In this document: piece by piece, positions 54,114 to 63,786 of the stretch | Position numbering within the stretch: position 1 is the first letter of the stretch | How the letters are laid out: every line of letters starts with the position of its first letter | Assembly (NCBI GenBank): GCA_964532655.1 | Contig: CAZHMZ010000001.1 | Location: 4,882-68,881 of the forward strand | DNA from: JAJFTV01 sp964532655 | GTDB lineage: Bacteria > Chloroflexota > Anaerolineae > Anaerolineales > Anaerolineaceae | Direction: 5' to 3' | DNA length: 64,000 nucleotides | Position numbers and translations under genes: made by a program | The notes under the pieces: model-generated | Databases searched by the model: none | The model's input: the letters and a program-made list of their open reading frames with translations, nothing else | What the model was told of the DNA's origin: nothing

Positions 54114-54831
54114 ATTCTACGTAGTGGAACCTGGAGGTGATGACCTGTTTGGGACAAAATGGGCGTATGGTTTGACTTTACCACCAGAGAATTATGAACA
54201 TGCCACATATTGCCCAGTCTGTCACCGACCGGCCACATTACGGCATTTACTTCCACCGATTAATCTGAAAATCTCCCGGTCACACCCCAATGGTTGGGGG
54301 GATTTGCTGTGGGGAGCAGGGTTTTTCCTGATGGTTTCGAAAAGATTCAAAGAGATTTATGAAGCGGAGCAGCTATCTGGCATCGAGGCGTTTGAGGGAC
54401 CGGTCAACATTCTGAAATATGGCACCAAGAAACCCGATCAAATCCAAGGCGAGAAGCCTGTGTACTATCACATCAAAATCCCTTGGGGAGGGGCTAATCA
54501 GGATGATCAACTATCGAAGCTCACCTATCTCTTTCGGTCACCCAAAGACGTATACTGTGCGTTTTGTCGGGGGGAAACAGGGGCATCCCACAGAGTACAA
54601 GAAAACGTGATCATCGAAAAGGGATCTTGGAATGGGGATGATCTTTTTATACCGCGTGGTGCACCAGTGGAGTTGATGGTTTCAGAAAAATTCCGCAGGG
54701 TGGTGGATCAATATGATATCACCAATATTTTACTTATTCCTGGAGAGATATTCAGTTTTGATGGACGCTATCTTACTAAATGGAGAGAGCGTATTGAAAT
54801 ACGGGGTAAATACGGGTATCTGAAGAGTTGA
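54103..54831 (+). CDS. Double-CxxC protein, probable immunity protein to the RHS toxin (SitI6-like)
   Basis: 242 residues, soluble. N-terminus KFYVVEPGGDDLFGTKWAYG, then CPVC (about residue 37) in YCPVCHRPATL, and CAFC (about 152). This start-plus-two-CxxC plan resembles the double-CXXCG immunity family (SitI6) known from myxobacterial toxin/immunity loci. Its ATG overlaps the toxin stop by 11 bp with GGAAAG upstream, the usual toxin-immunity arrangement. The second motif lacks the Gly of CXXCG. Assignment rests on pattern and context, not on alignment. Confidence 0.6.
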   Translation: MGDKFYVVEPGGDDLFGTKWAYGLTLPPENYEHATYCPVCHRPATLRHLLPPINLKISRSHPNGWGDLLWGAGFFLMVSKRFKEIYEAEQLSGIEAFEGPVNILKYGTKKPDQIQGEKPVYYHIKIPWGGANQDDQLSKLTYLFRSPKDVYCAFCRGETGASHRVQENVIIEKGSWNGDDLFIPRGAPVELMVSEKFRRVVDQYDITNILLIPGEIFSFDGRYLTKWRERIEIRGKYGYLKS

Positions 54832-54909
54832 GAACCTCTTAATAGCGAATAGGGTGGCAATAAACCCTCATTTGGACGACCACCAGCAAAACAACCCCGT
54901 AGAACGGTG

Positions 54910-55074
54910 TGGCGCGATAGTTCGACGGCGGCAACGGCCAGCGAGAACGGTGAGCTGGTCTCGGAGGTCGAGTACACCGCCTTTGGAGAGATGCGCTCGC
55001 TTAACGGTGTGTTGGTGACCGATAATAGATACACTGGCCAACGAGGAAACCTCTTGGGTAGTCTACCTTAAGAA
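54910..55074 (+). pseudogene. Frameshifted RHS core fragment
   Basis: Encodes ENGELVSEVEYTAFGEMRS and then TDNRYTGQR, the RHS stretch that normally precedes the core tail found at 53403. After TGQR the frame breaks; shifting by one base restores EETSWVVYLKKDERW, close to the usual EE-xx-GVYYLKARWYD. A stop follows in the first frame. It is a decayed remnant, placed downstream of the toxin instead of upstream. Confidence 0.72.
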
Positions 55075-55141
55075 GGATGAGAGGTGGTTAAGATAAGTGT
55101 TCAACCACCGCAAACAATTATACCGGGTTGACCTGCCGAGC

Positions 55142-55804
55142 TCAGGCTTTGGTGACGGCGCCCTGCAGCAGCAATTCTTTGGTCACCTTACGATGGCTGT
55201 TTGAGTAAGCGGTGATGACAGCCAGAGCGTAGAAAAGCAGATCCATGACGGAGAAGGTCTCCTTCATTAAATCAAATGTGTAGGCGTAGTTGAACTGGAA
55301 GAAAACTTCCACATAGCTCATCCCGGCTGCATCCGCCAGCATGGCCATGGAAACCAGAAAATTGCCCAGTAAAACACTCACCAGGGCAATGCCGGCGCCC
55401 AGAAAGGAATAGATTTTATCCAGACCGCGGCCCAGCAGACGGATCCCCAGGCCTACCAGAAACCCTACCCCCACCGCCATCCACCCGATCTGATATTTGG
55501 TGAGCAATGTGATGGCCACCCACAGTACAGCCCCAATGAGCCCGCCCAGTACGCCGCCGATGATCCCCAGGGCCAGGTTTTGCTCCAGTTTCAGGTTTTC
55601 CAAATTTGATTTGATGATTTGCTCGGTGATCAACGCGTTGGGCTGCTCGTCTGTCGCTGCGGGAGGAAAATCATCGGGGAAAGCACTGCTTTGAGCATCC
55701 AAACCATGCGTGGCGGTTAAGTCATCCGCGCCGGATAAATCATCCGTGGCGGGTACGCCATTAGATCGTGTGCTTTCAGCATACGTGCTGTCAGTTTGTT
55801 CCAT
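55142..55804 (-). CDS. Membrane protein of unknown function
   Basis: 220 residues. An acidic, low-complexity N-terminal half (about 1-65, Asp/Thr/Ala-rich with repeated DDL) precedes four hydrophobic segments (LALGIIGGVLGGLIGAVLW, IGWMAVGVGFLVGLGIRLL and two more). No motif for catalysis or transport seen. The N-terminal tail is probably cytoplasmic. Not recognised. Confidence 0.65.
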   Translation of the reverse strand: MEQTDSTYAESTRSNGVPATDDLSGADDLTATHGLDAQSSAFPDDFPPAATDEQPNALITEQIIKSNLENLKLEQNLALGIIGGVLGGLIGAVLWVAITLLTKYQIGWMAVGVGFLVGLGIRLLGRGLDKIYSFLGAGIALVSVLLGNFLVSMAMLADAAGMSYVEVFFQFNYAYTFDLMKETFSVMDLLFYALAVITAYSNSHRKVTKELLLQGAVTKA

Positions 55805-55953
55805 CGTTCAACTCCTGAAAGAAGGATGTCAGCCAGTTCAATTAACGCCATTGAACCTTCCGCACCCCACAAAGGTGCAGACGACCCCCTGCTCTGCAAG
55901 CAGTATGCCAGAGGATGAAAATGTTGATTGGTGAAACGGGATTAGAAATTTCG

Positions 55954-56355
55954 TCAGGATGAAGAATCGGTTTGCGGCAGTTCAATCACATACGAGGTAA
56001 CCGCGCTGATTTTTGCCCCTTTAACTGAATCAAACTCATACACATTGCAGTACGCCAGCACGCGTCCGCCATCCGTTTTGGCCATACCATCCACCGCCCC
56101 GGCTTTGCCGTGGTTGACCACGTGATCGATGGTCAGTTCCAGCACCCGGTCCTGCTGCAGAACGCACTGCAGCCGTTCCATCACCAGGGCTTGTCCTTTG
56201 ACCAGCGGCCCGCCCACCTGGTTCCAGACCAGATTCTGCGCGGTGCAGTCGCTGATAAATTGCCCGTCGGCAGCCGTCATGGCGATGGTCATTTGCTGCA
56301 AGAGCAGATTCTTGGGTGAATTTCCGCAATCCTCATGAAGAATCACCTTCGTCAT
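55954..56355 (-). CDS. SnoaL/NTF2-like small protein
   Basis: 133 residues with the NTF2-like pattern: an N-terminal helix pair with TAADGQFISDCTAQNLVWN, then QQDRVLELTIDHVVNHGKAG and the strand GRVLAYCNVYEFDSVKGAK followed by a final strand SAVTSYVIEL. The family contains isomerases, hydrolases and ligand-binding proteins; activity is not predictable. GGGGGGA stands 4-5 nt upstream of the ATG. The gene stands alone. Confidence 0.78.
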   Translation of the reverse strand: MTKVILHEDCGNSPKNLLLQQMTIAMTAADGQFISDCTAQNLVWNQVGGPLVKGQALVMERLQCVLQQDRVLELTIDHVVNHGKAGAVDGMAKTDGGRVLAYCNVYEFDSVKGAKISAVTSYVIELPQTDSSS

Positions 56356-56462
56356 TTATCCCCCCTGTCCGGCGCGGCGGCCGGTATACCATTTTGCGCG
56401 CGTCAAAGCACGCGCTCCTGTCTGACATTATATCCAATCGGATGGCCGCACTGACAGGGGCT

Positions 56463-57131
56463 TTACCCTCCGGGTCGGTTTCGCCGCACAAATCCCTCCT
56501 GCCAGGCGTACACGGCTGCCTGAGTGCGGTCGGCCAGGTGCAGCTTGCTCAAAATGTTGGTGATGTGGGTTTTAACAGTCTTTTCGCTGATGGAAAGCAC
56601 ATCCGCGATTTCACGGTTATTTTTTCCGGCAGCCACCTGTCTGAGCACATCCATTTCACGCTCGGTCAGCTCTTGAAAGGGATTCACATCCTGCTGCCGG
56701 GCGCCGCTGATTTCTTTTACCATGCGGGCCGCCACACGCGGGTTTAGCACCGCTTCACCGGCGCGCGCCCGCCGGATGGTCTCGGCCAGATCGTCAGGGT
56801 CGATATCCTTCAGCACATATGAAAGCGCCCCGGCGCGAATGGCCGGGAAGATATGCTCGTCCTCGTGAAAGGAGGTCAGCACAATCACCTGGGTGGAGGG
56901 GCTGATCTTCTTCAACTGGCGGGTGGCCTCCACGCCGTCCATCTCGGGCATCAGCAAATCCATCAGCACCACGTCCGGGGCCAGATCGCCCACCAGGCGT
57001 AACGCTTCCACGCCGTTGCCAGCTTCCCCAACCACCTCAATGTCGGGCAGGGTTTCGATGTATGCCCTCAGGCCCATACGCACCATGTTGTGATCATCCA
57101 CCAGCAGCACACTGATTTTTTCTGTTTCCAT
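56463..57131 (-). CDS. NarL/LuxR-type response regulator of the ABC transporter operon
   Basis: 222 residues. Receiver 5-120 (LLVDDHNMVR, phospho-acceptor in VVLMDLLMPEMDG, VIVLTSFHE, YVLKDI), linker, LuxR HTH (LTEREMDVLRQVAAGKNNRE; LSISEKTVKTHITNILSKL). It starts 7 bp after the histidine kinase stop. With that kinase and the ABC genes upstream it resembles a LiaRS-type envelope-stress module that probably controls its own operon. Start at ATG 57131 (METEKISVLLVDD), since the frame upstream lies in the kinase 3' end. Confidence 0.92.
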   Translation of the reverse strand: METEKISVLLVDDHNMVRMGLRAYIETLPDIEVVGEAGNGVEALRLVGDLAPDVVLMDLLMPEMDGVEATRQLKKISPSTQVIVLTSFHEDEHIFPAIRAGALSYVLKDIDPDDLAETIRRARAGEAVLNPRVAARMVKEISGARQQDVNPFQELTEREMDVLRQVAAGKNNREIADVLSISEKTVKTHITNILSKLHLADRTQAAVYAWQEGFVRRNRPGG

Positions 57132-57138
57132 GCAACCG

Positions 57139-58620
57139 TTATCCTTTTTTGAGGATGGGCAGAGAGACCACCACCCGTGTACCCTCATCCGTTTGTGACT
57201 TAATCTCCAGTTTACCGCCCAATTCCCTCACGCGTTCTTGCATGCTTTCCAGACCAAAACCGCGCCCGGCCACCTGCTGCGGATCGAATCCGATCCCGTT
57301 ATCATCCACCTCCAGCCGCACGTGCGTCACCGTGAAATCAAGCAAAATATTAACGGCTGTGGCACGGCTGTGGCGGGCCACATTGGAAAGCGCCTCTTGG
57401 GTGACGCGGAAGAGCGCCTGTTCCACCGCCAGCGGTAAACGCCTTTCGCTGTTTGAGGTGAAGTTCACCGGGATGCGGGTATGCTGGTACCATGAGGCGG
57501 CGTACGCCTGCAGCGCTCCCTGCAGCCCCTGCGTCTCAAGCTCAGCCGGGCGGAGTTCGGTGATCAGCAGGTTGAGTTCCTGCTGCGACGTGCGGATTAA
57601 TCCCTCGGCATCCTGCAGATGCTTCTCCGCTTCGGCGGGGTTGTTGGCCAGCAGGTTGCGAGCCGCACGGATCTGCATGTACGTGGCAAAACTCTGCTGT
57701 TTGACTGTATCATGCAGGTCGCGAGCCAGACGGTTGCGTTCTTCCATCACCCCCAGCTCCTGCTGGGCATGCAACAGATCCTGGATGCGTTCGGCCATGT
57801 GACGCATGCGTGTGGACAGTACGCCAATCTCATCCCGCGACCGATCTTCCTGCAATGTAACAAAATTTCCGTCACTCCATTCATCGGCCGCGCGGGCCAG
57901 GCGGGTGAGACGTCTGGTAAGTCCGCGCGAGGCGACAAAACCAAACAGAGCGCCAAACGGCGCTACCAGCACCAGCAAGAACAGACCCGTGCCCACGATG
58001 GCGCCCAGATAAACCGCCAGCGCGCTCAGCAAAACCGGCGACACCGGTTCCACGGTCACCAGGATCACCCCCACCACTTTGGATTTTACGTCCTCTTTGA
58101 AAATGGGCACTGCCAGACGCGTCCTGCCATGCTCGATTTTGACAGAAAGGCGGATTGAATCGATCTCGCCGTCCAGTGACCGGTTCAGAATGGCTCGCAG
58201 CGCATCGTCATCCACGGGGTATGCGCGCCCCACTAGATTTTCATCCGTCGCGGGCGACTGGGCAATCACCTTGAGTTTGGGGTCCAGCACCAGCAGCGTG
58301 CTGCCGGGGGTGATGGCCGCGGCTGGGCTGTCAAAAGCGTTCATGGCAGGCTGGCTGGCGTAGCCTGATTCCCATGTGCCATCCAGCCACTTCTGCAGCC
58401 CGGTCAGATCTTCACGGCCGGGCTGCAAATATTCACTGGCGCGCGGATACAGCACATACATCACATCGTCGAGATATTGCCGTTGATCGGTCTTGTTGAG
58501 CACTGAAAATCCCAGGAACAACATCAACACCATGGCTTCCAGCGCCATCATGGCCAGCACCGTCACCAGCGTGTAGGTGAGGATCAACTTTCCGCGCAAA
58601 CCGCCAAAAATGAACTTCAT
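57139..58620 (-). CDS. Membrane sensor histidine kinase (HisKA_3/NarX type)
   Basis: 493 residues. Membrane segment 1 (about 10-35), an outer sensor domain to about 195, a second long hydrophobic stretch (195-235), HAMP (about 240-300), HisKA_3 with ARDLHDTVKQQSFA (phospho-His) and the ATPase with VTQEALSNVARHSRA, VDDNGIGFDP and GRGFGLESMQERV. Its product phosphorylates the LuxR-type regulator encoded next. The ATG at 58620 lies 11 bp after the permease stop, so transporter and sensor are likely made together and may sense each other. Confidence 0.93.
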   Translation of the reverse strand: MKFIFGGLRGKLILTYTLVTVLAMMALEAMVLMLFLGFSVLNKTDQRQYLDDVMYVLYPRASEYLQPGREDLTGLQKWLDGTWESGYASQPAMNAFDSPAAAITPGSTLLVLDPKLKVIAQSPATDENLVGRAYPVDDDALRAILNRSLDGEIDSIRLSVKIEHGRTRLAVPIFKEDVKSKVVGVILVTVEPVSPVLLSALAVYLGAIVGTGLFLLVLVAPFGALFGFVASRGLTRRLTRLARAADEWSDGNFVTLQEDRSRDEIGVLSTRMRHMAERIQDLLHAQQELGVMEERNRLARDLHDTVKQQSFATYMQIRAARNLLANNPAEAEKHLQDAEGLIRTSQQELNLLITELRPAELETQGLQGALQAYAASWYQHTRIPVNFTSNSERRLPLAVEQALFRVTQEALSNVARHSRATAVNILLDFTVTHVRLEVDDNGIGFDPQQVAGRGFGLESMQERVRELGGKLEIKSQTDEGTRVVVSLPILKKG

Positions 58621-58631
58621 CTCTCTTTCGC

Positions 58632-61108
58632 CTATTCCCGATCGCTCAGTACAACCACCGCCGGCACGCGCACGGATTTCCACGCCACGGCCAGGATGGA
58701 TGCCAGGGTCAACCCCAGACACAACAACCCCACTGCCGCGGCTGCCTCCGGTGTGAGCACCATCAGCGAACCCATCACATCATTTTGCGCACTCATAATC
58801 ATGAGGAATAATTTGACCACAACCAGACCCGTCCCGGCCGCCAGCAGGGCAATCAACGCATATTCTACCATCAACGATCCAAGGATATGTCTGAACGAGT
58901 ACCCCATGGCCTTCAGCACGCCGATTTCAAAACGGCGGTCATGCACACTCAGGCTGACCGAGTTGGCCATCAGCAGCATGCCGGCCAGAAAAGCCAGGCT
59001 CGCCATACTGACGGCAAACAGGAACAGGTTGCGGTACGAGTTGGAGAACCGTGCCGCGTATGCCACCAGGTTGATCACCGTGGCCTGCTTGAGTGTTTTC
59101 CCCAGATCACGCGCTGATGCGGTGAGGTGCTTGGGTTGGATGCGCACCGCGTATTCCACCTGGTCCGGCGCAGTGATGGACTGGCTCAACTCCACCGGCA
59201 TCAGCACACCCAGTTCATACCCAACCATGTTTTCCACATCCATCTGGAAGCTGCCTGCCACCGTCACATTGTGGATGGCGCCATCCCAGGTGGTGATCTC
59301 AAGCTCCGTGCCTTCGGGAATACCCACCCAGGAAGATAAATACACGCCATCAGGCTGGCTGCCCCACGGAGCGCCGGTAATGATATAACCATTCGCATCT
59401 GGGCGGGCTTTGAGCAGGGGCGAGAATGTTTCATCCGGCTGACCGCTCTGCCGAACGCTCTTTACCCAGGTGTTATAACCCGCCGCGTTGCTTTCCACCG
59501 GCTGGTCTGCCAGGGCGGCCGCGATTTCTTCAGCCTGATCGGCCGGCGCCACGATGGACAGATTGCTGCCCTGTAAATCCATGGTAACTTCTTCGATCAC
59601 TTTAGCAGCGTTTTGCGTCACCACCGTGGATAAGGTGACCGCCACCACCCCGATGAACAGGGCGATTAAGGCGAATACCGGGGCAAGACCGCGCTGTTTG
59701 AGGCTGCTGCGCGCCATATTGAGCATGGGGAAACCTCGCCGGGGCAAAACGCGGATGATCACCCACAACAGCGCGCCAAACGCTCCGCCCAACCCCACCA
59801 GACCCGCCATGGCAGCCATTAGGGTGAGAATGGCCTTGCCGGTTGAACCCATGATCAGCCCGATCAGGGCAGTAAAAGGAACCGCCAGAAAGCCAATCAA
59901 CAGCAGAGACTGAAATACCGGCATCTTATCGGCGCTGATGCGTTCACCGCGCAGCAGTGACACCGGGCTGACCCGGCTGCTGGATACGATGGACCACATG
60001 GCGAACACCATCGTGGTGACCACCCCTATGGCCATGATCAGCAAAATGGTACCGGCATCCGGGAGCCAGCGGATCAGCATGGTGGAGGTGCGGCTGAACA
60101 GATTGACCAGACCGGCGGAAAGCACATACCCCAGAACAGCGCCAACCACCGCGCCCATCAACCCCAGCAGACCGGCTTCCAGAGAGAACATCACCAGCAG
60201 GTTGCCGTTCTGATAACCCATGCTTTTCCAGACAGCCAGTTCCCGCTGACGCCGGCGCATGAGCACCTGCATGGTATTGGCAATCCCCACACCGCTCACC
60301 AGCAAACCCAGCACGCCGGCCCCGTTCAGCATGGTGGCAAACAGATCCTGCGTGGCTTTCTCCTGCGAAGCCAGCTTGTCTGCCAGAAAAACACGCCAGC
60401 CCAGCGAATCCAGTTCAGCTTCGGCTTCCTGCGGTTTTTGAGTGGTCGCCAGAACGGTATTCAATATACGTTCACTGCCGGCCAGTGATTGTGCGGTGGC
60501 CAGCGAATAGTATATTTTGTCGCCCTTGTGATTGGGGGTATCCACGATGATGCCGCGGATATGAGCTTCCACCGGCGCGCCAGAATTCAAATCGGACAGG
60601 ATGATGGTATCCCCCACTGCCAGGTTGTACTGCATGGCCAGATCGCGGCTGATGACAATATCGCCTGCCCCGCTCAACAGAGATGACAGATCCGGGCCGT
60701 CAGTATCCTCAAGCACCAGTTCACCGATGGGCGGGTAATCGTCTGCTGCGATGCCCATACCGGCGCTGATAAAGTTCAGTTCATCCGAATCCGGCAGATG
60801 AAAGGCCAGTGTGGAGGTGTACGCCAGTGAGGTGTATTTTTCCAGCACACCCTGTTGTACCAACTCATCCAGCGCGGCAATATGTTCCGGCAGAATAAAA
60901 TCTTCGGCCGAGCGGTCCATGCTGATATCGGCACCGATCATGTCCTGGGGGTTTTGAACCAGCATGCGTTCCAGTGAGCTGGAAAGTGACGTCATGGCTA
61001 CCAGCGACATGACCCCAAAGGCCACGCACAAAATGGCCACAAAAATACGCTGCCCGCCGTGCAGCAAATGCCCGATGGCGGTTTTCAGATAGAAAGTGGT
61101 GCGGCTCA

Positions 61109-61109
<1 letters not shown>
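58632..61109 (-). CDS. ABC transporter permease, two FtsX/MacB-type domains
   Basis: 825 residues. One N-terminal membrane helix, a large outer domain (about 60-260), three helices with the FtsX motif MRRRQRELAVWKSMGYQNGN, then a second half with an outer domain (about 520-700) and a closing FtsX triplet (VHDRRFEIGVLKAMGYSFRH). About 825 residues and two FtsX units are the usual permease size for lipid, peptide or antibiotic-related exporters of this class. The start overlaps the ATPase stop by one base (TAATG). Confidence 0.92.
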
Positions 61110-61864
<755 letters not shown>

Positions 61865-62035
61865 TTTTCCCTCTTTGTGTAAGATATCGCCATCATCTTA
61901 TCGGAAAGCGGGCAGACAGCCATCCGTCTGGGGTCTGATTTTGGGTAAGACATCTGGGGCCAAATGCTGCGGGTGCAGTGGCAGGTGTCCATTAAAGAGA
62001 ATCCACTGCACCGCAAAATGATCAGGTAAATGAAA

Positions 62036-62064
62036 TTGACTGACGGGATCAAAAAATCTATAAT
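62036..62064 (+). promoter_or_regulatory. Strong sigma-70 promoter giving a leaderless mRNA
   Basis: TTGACT (62036-62041), 17-nt spacer, perfect TATAAT (62059-62064). The ATG of the next gene begins exactly 8 nt after the last base of the -10, where transcription should start, so the mRNA would have no 5' leader. Confidence 0.68.
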
Positions 62065-62071
62065 AGCGCCT

Positions 62072-62380
62072 ATGATCCATCCCCTCGAAATACTCAACGA
62101 CTTTCACGGCATTTCAATTGTTGAAAAATCGGATAAAAAATTCTTTCTGGCATTCTATATCATGAAAAAGAAAGAGGAGGGTGATACAGAATTCATCACA
62201 GGTAATTTCGCGGTCGCTATTATTGCGACCAGTCGTAAAGAGGCGTTAGGGGCTGCCAGAGCCGCCGAGTCGGATGAAGTTGAATTGCTGAACCTGGTCA
62301 ATGTAAAGGACGCGCTTCTGACCGCTGCCGCACAGGCACAGGATGCCCCTCTGGTTCCCGGCATCAACCGGGTGATGTAA
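62072..62380 (+). CDS. Small soluble protein, leaderless gene
   Basis: 102 residues. No signal or membrane segment, no Cys. Strand FHGISIVEKSDKKFFLAFYI, a lysine/glutamate turn, strand EFITGNFAVAIIATSRKEAL and an alanine-rich helix (LGAARAAESDE) suggest a small alpha/beta fold. Not recognised. I use the ATG at 62072 (MIHPLEIL) because of the promoter directly before it; the frame opens 42 bp earlier inside the promoter. Confidence 0.68.
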   Translation: MIHPLEILNDFHGISIVEKSDKKFFLAFYIMKKKEEGDTEFITGNFAVAIIATSRKEALGAARAAESDEVELLNLVNVKDALLTAAAQAQDAPLVPGINRVM

Positions 62381-62407
62381 ACCATCCCAAGGCAGATATT
62401 CACACAA

Positions 62408-62438
62408 AACCGCTCCGTTTCACGGAGCGGTTATTTTT
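62408..62438 (+). terminator. Bidirectional intrinsic terminator
   Basis: Perfect 10-bp stem AACCGCTCCG with CGGAGCGGTT and a TTTCA loop, then ATTTTT on the plus strand and TTTTGTG on the minus. It serves the convergent genes at 62072 and 62471. Confidence 0.88.
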
Positions 62439-62470
62439 AAGAACTTGCAGCTCTTTTAAAGGAGCGTGAA

Positions 62471-63001
62471 TCACCCGTCGATTTTCTTTTTCATACTCTG
62501 GGCAGGTAAAATTTTGCCGCAGTCTTCAGCCATCTGCTCGGAATACTTCACATACCCGGCGCGCTCATATACCTTGATGGCACGCTGGTTGAACTGGAAC
62601 ACCCCCAGGCCCACCCACTCGCCGCGGTAGGCATAACGCTGGCGGGCAATCTGAATCGCATACTCGGTGCAGGCGTTGACAAACGAAAGCCCCAGCCCCT
62701 TTCCAGTCAGATCCGGACGCAGTCCAAACCCCACCCACAAAATGGCGTCTTCGGTTTGCCCGGCTTCCAGGCTGGTCTGAGAGATCCACTCATCGCTTTG
62801 ATCCAGAAATCCAAACGAAAGCTCGCCGATTAAGGTTTTGGTTTCATCCAGGACGGCGAACAGGGTATTACCCCACTCGCTGGTATCCAGAATATGCTCG
62901 GATTCGTTTTCATAATCGTACTGGGCGTACTCTCCCTCGTACTTCCAAGTGAGGATCTGCCGTGCAAATTCATCGGTCATGGGAGTGAAGGTATAGTTCA
63001 T
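62471..63001 (-). CDS. GNAT-family acetyltransferase (RimI/RimJ-like)
   Basis: 176 residues. Acetyl-CoA site GLRPDLTGKGLGLSFVNAC, final segment FNQRAIKVYERAGYVKY. The N-terminus MNYTFTPMTDEFARQILTWKY and the acidic middle (YENESEHILDTSEWGN) look like the ribosomal-protein or amino-acid acetyltransferase branch that starts with a short Trp-Lys-Tyr motif. Substrate unknown. AGGAGG stands 6 nt before the ATG. Confidence 0.86.
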   Translation of the reverse strand: MNYTFTPMTDEFARQILTWKYEGEYAQYDYENESEHILDTSEWGNTLFAVLDETKTLIGELSFGFLDQSDEWISQTSLEAGQTEDAILWVGFGLRPDLTGKGLGLSFVNACTEYAIQIARQRYAYRGEWVGLGVFQFNQRAIKVYERAGYVKYSEQMAEDCGKILPAQSMKKKIDG

Positions 63002-63096
63002 CGTTTCCTCCTGAAAAATCCATTCTACAACAGAATGATCGATCCGGTGCAGCCGGGATCACTTTATAATTCCAGCAGTAATCCATAAATCAATTT

Positions 63097-63124
63097 TGAA
63101 CCTTTTTGCTTCCAACGGGTACAT
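63097..63124 (+). promoter_or_regulatory. Possible ECF-type promoter of the sigma/anti-sigma pair
   Basis: TGAACC (63097-63102), 16-nt spacer, GTACAT (63119-63124): the GAAC / GTA layout of ECF sigma promoters. It would allow self-activation, as usual in such loci. A TATAAT at 63065 has no partner at the right distance. Confidence 0.35.
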
Positions 63125-63147
63125 ACAGGTGATTGAACACGCTGAGA

Positions 63148-63786
63148 ATGATGACCCCGGTGAACCTGATGGAAGACAGTCTGCCTGCAGAAACAGTATC
63201 CATGAAATTGCTCCGCACCCGCGTACCGGCACAAGCAGCGCCCGTTGATCAGGATGTGATCCTGTTGCGGCGCATTGCTGCCCGTGACGAGTCTGCCCTG
63301 CAGGAACTATATTCCGTCTACGGGCAGCGCATGTTCGCTTTTGCCGTCCGGTTGACCGGCGACCCGGCCCAGGCGGATGACGTGGTGCAGGACGCGCTGG
63401 TGGCGGTGTGGAGTTCAGCGGGCAGCTTTCGCGGTGAAAGTCGCGCAGCCGCCTGGCTGATGGGCATTGTTCATCACACAGCGGTGAAGGCGCTGCGCCG
63501 CCGGGGTGAATCGCTGTCCGGTGAAATGGAAGAAAATCTCCCGGCGCGAAATCCGCTGCCCGAAGAACAGGCCCAGGCCAATGAACAATCGAATTGGGTA
63601 CGCGAGGGTTTGCAAAAATTATCCCCCGAACACCGGGCGGTGCTGGAGCTGGTGTTCTACCAGGGCATGAGTCTGCAGGAAACCGCCCAGGTATGCGGGT
63701 GCCCGCTGGGAACGGTAAAAAGCCGTTTGAATTACGCCCGCCAGCAGCTTCGCGGTTTGTTGAGCCGCACGGAGGAGACGCGATGA
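63148..63786 (+). CDS. ECF-type sigma factor
   Basis: 212 residues. Region 2 (DESALQELYSVYGQRMFAFA, GDPAQADDVVQDALVAVWSS), linker with a basic helix (VKALRRRGES), region 4 (LSPEHRAVLELVFYQGMSLQ, CPLGTVKSRLNYARQQLRG). Region 3 is absent as in ECF factors. The start is unsure: ATG 63148 (used), 63151 or 63169; the last has GGTGA 5 nt upstream. The stop overlaps the anti-sigma start by 4 bp. Confidence 0.92.
   Translation: MMTPVNLMEDSLPAETVSMKLLRTRVPAQAAPVDQDVILLRRIAARDESALQELYSVYGQRMFAFAVRLTGDPAQADDVVQDALVAVWSSAGSFRGESRAAAWLMGIVHHTAVKALRRRGESLSGEMEENLPARNPLPEEQAQANEQSNWVREGLQKLSPEHRAVLELVFYQGMSLQETAQVCGCPLGTVKSRLNYARQQLRGLLSRTEETR

Noticed and set aside
53403..55074. Complete RHS gene
   Set aside because: Only the core tail and an inverted-order fragment are present; no YD repeats or signal region exist in the window.
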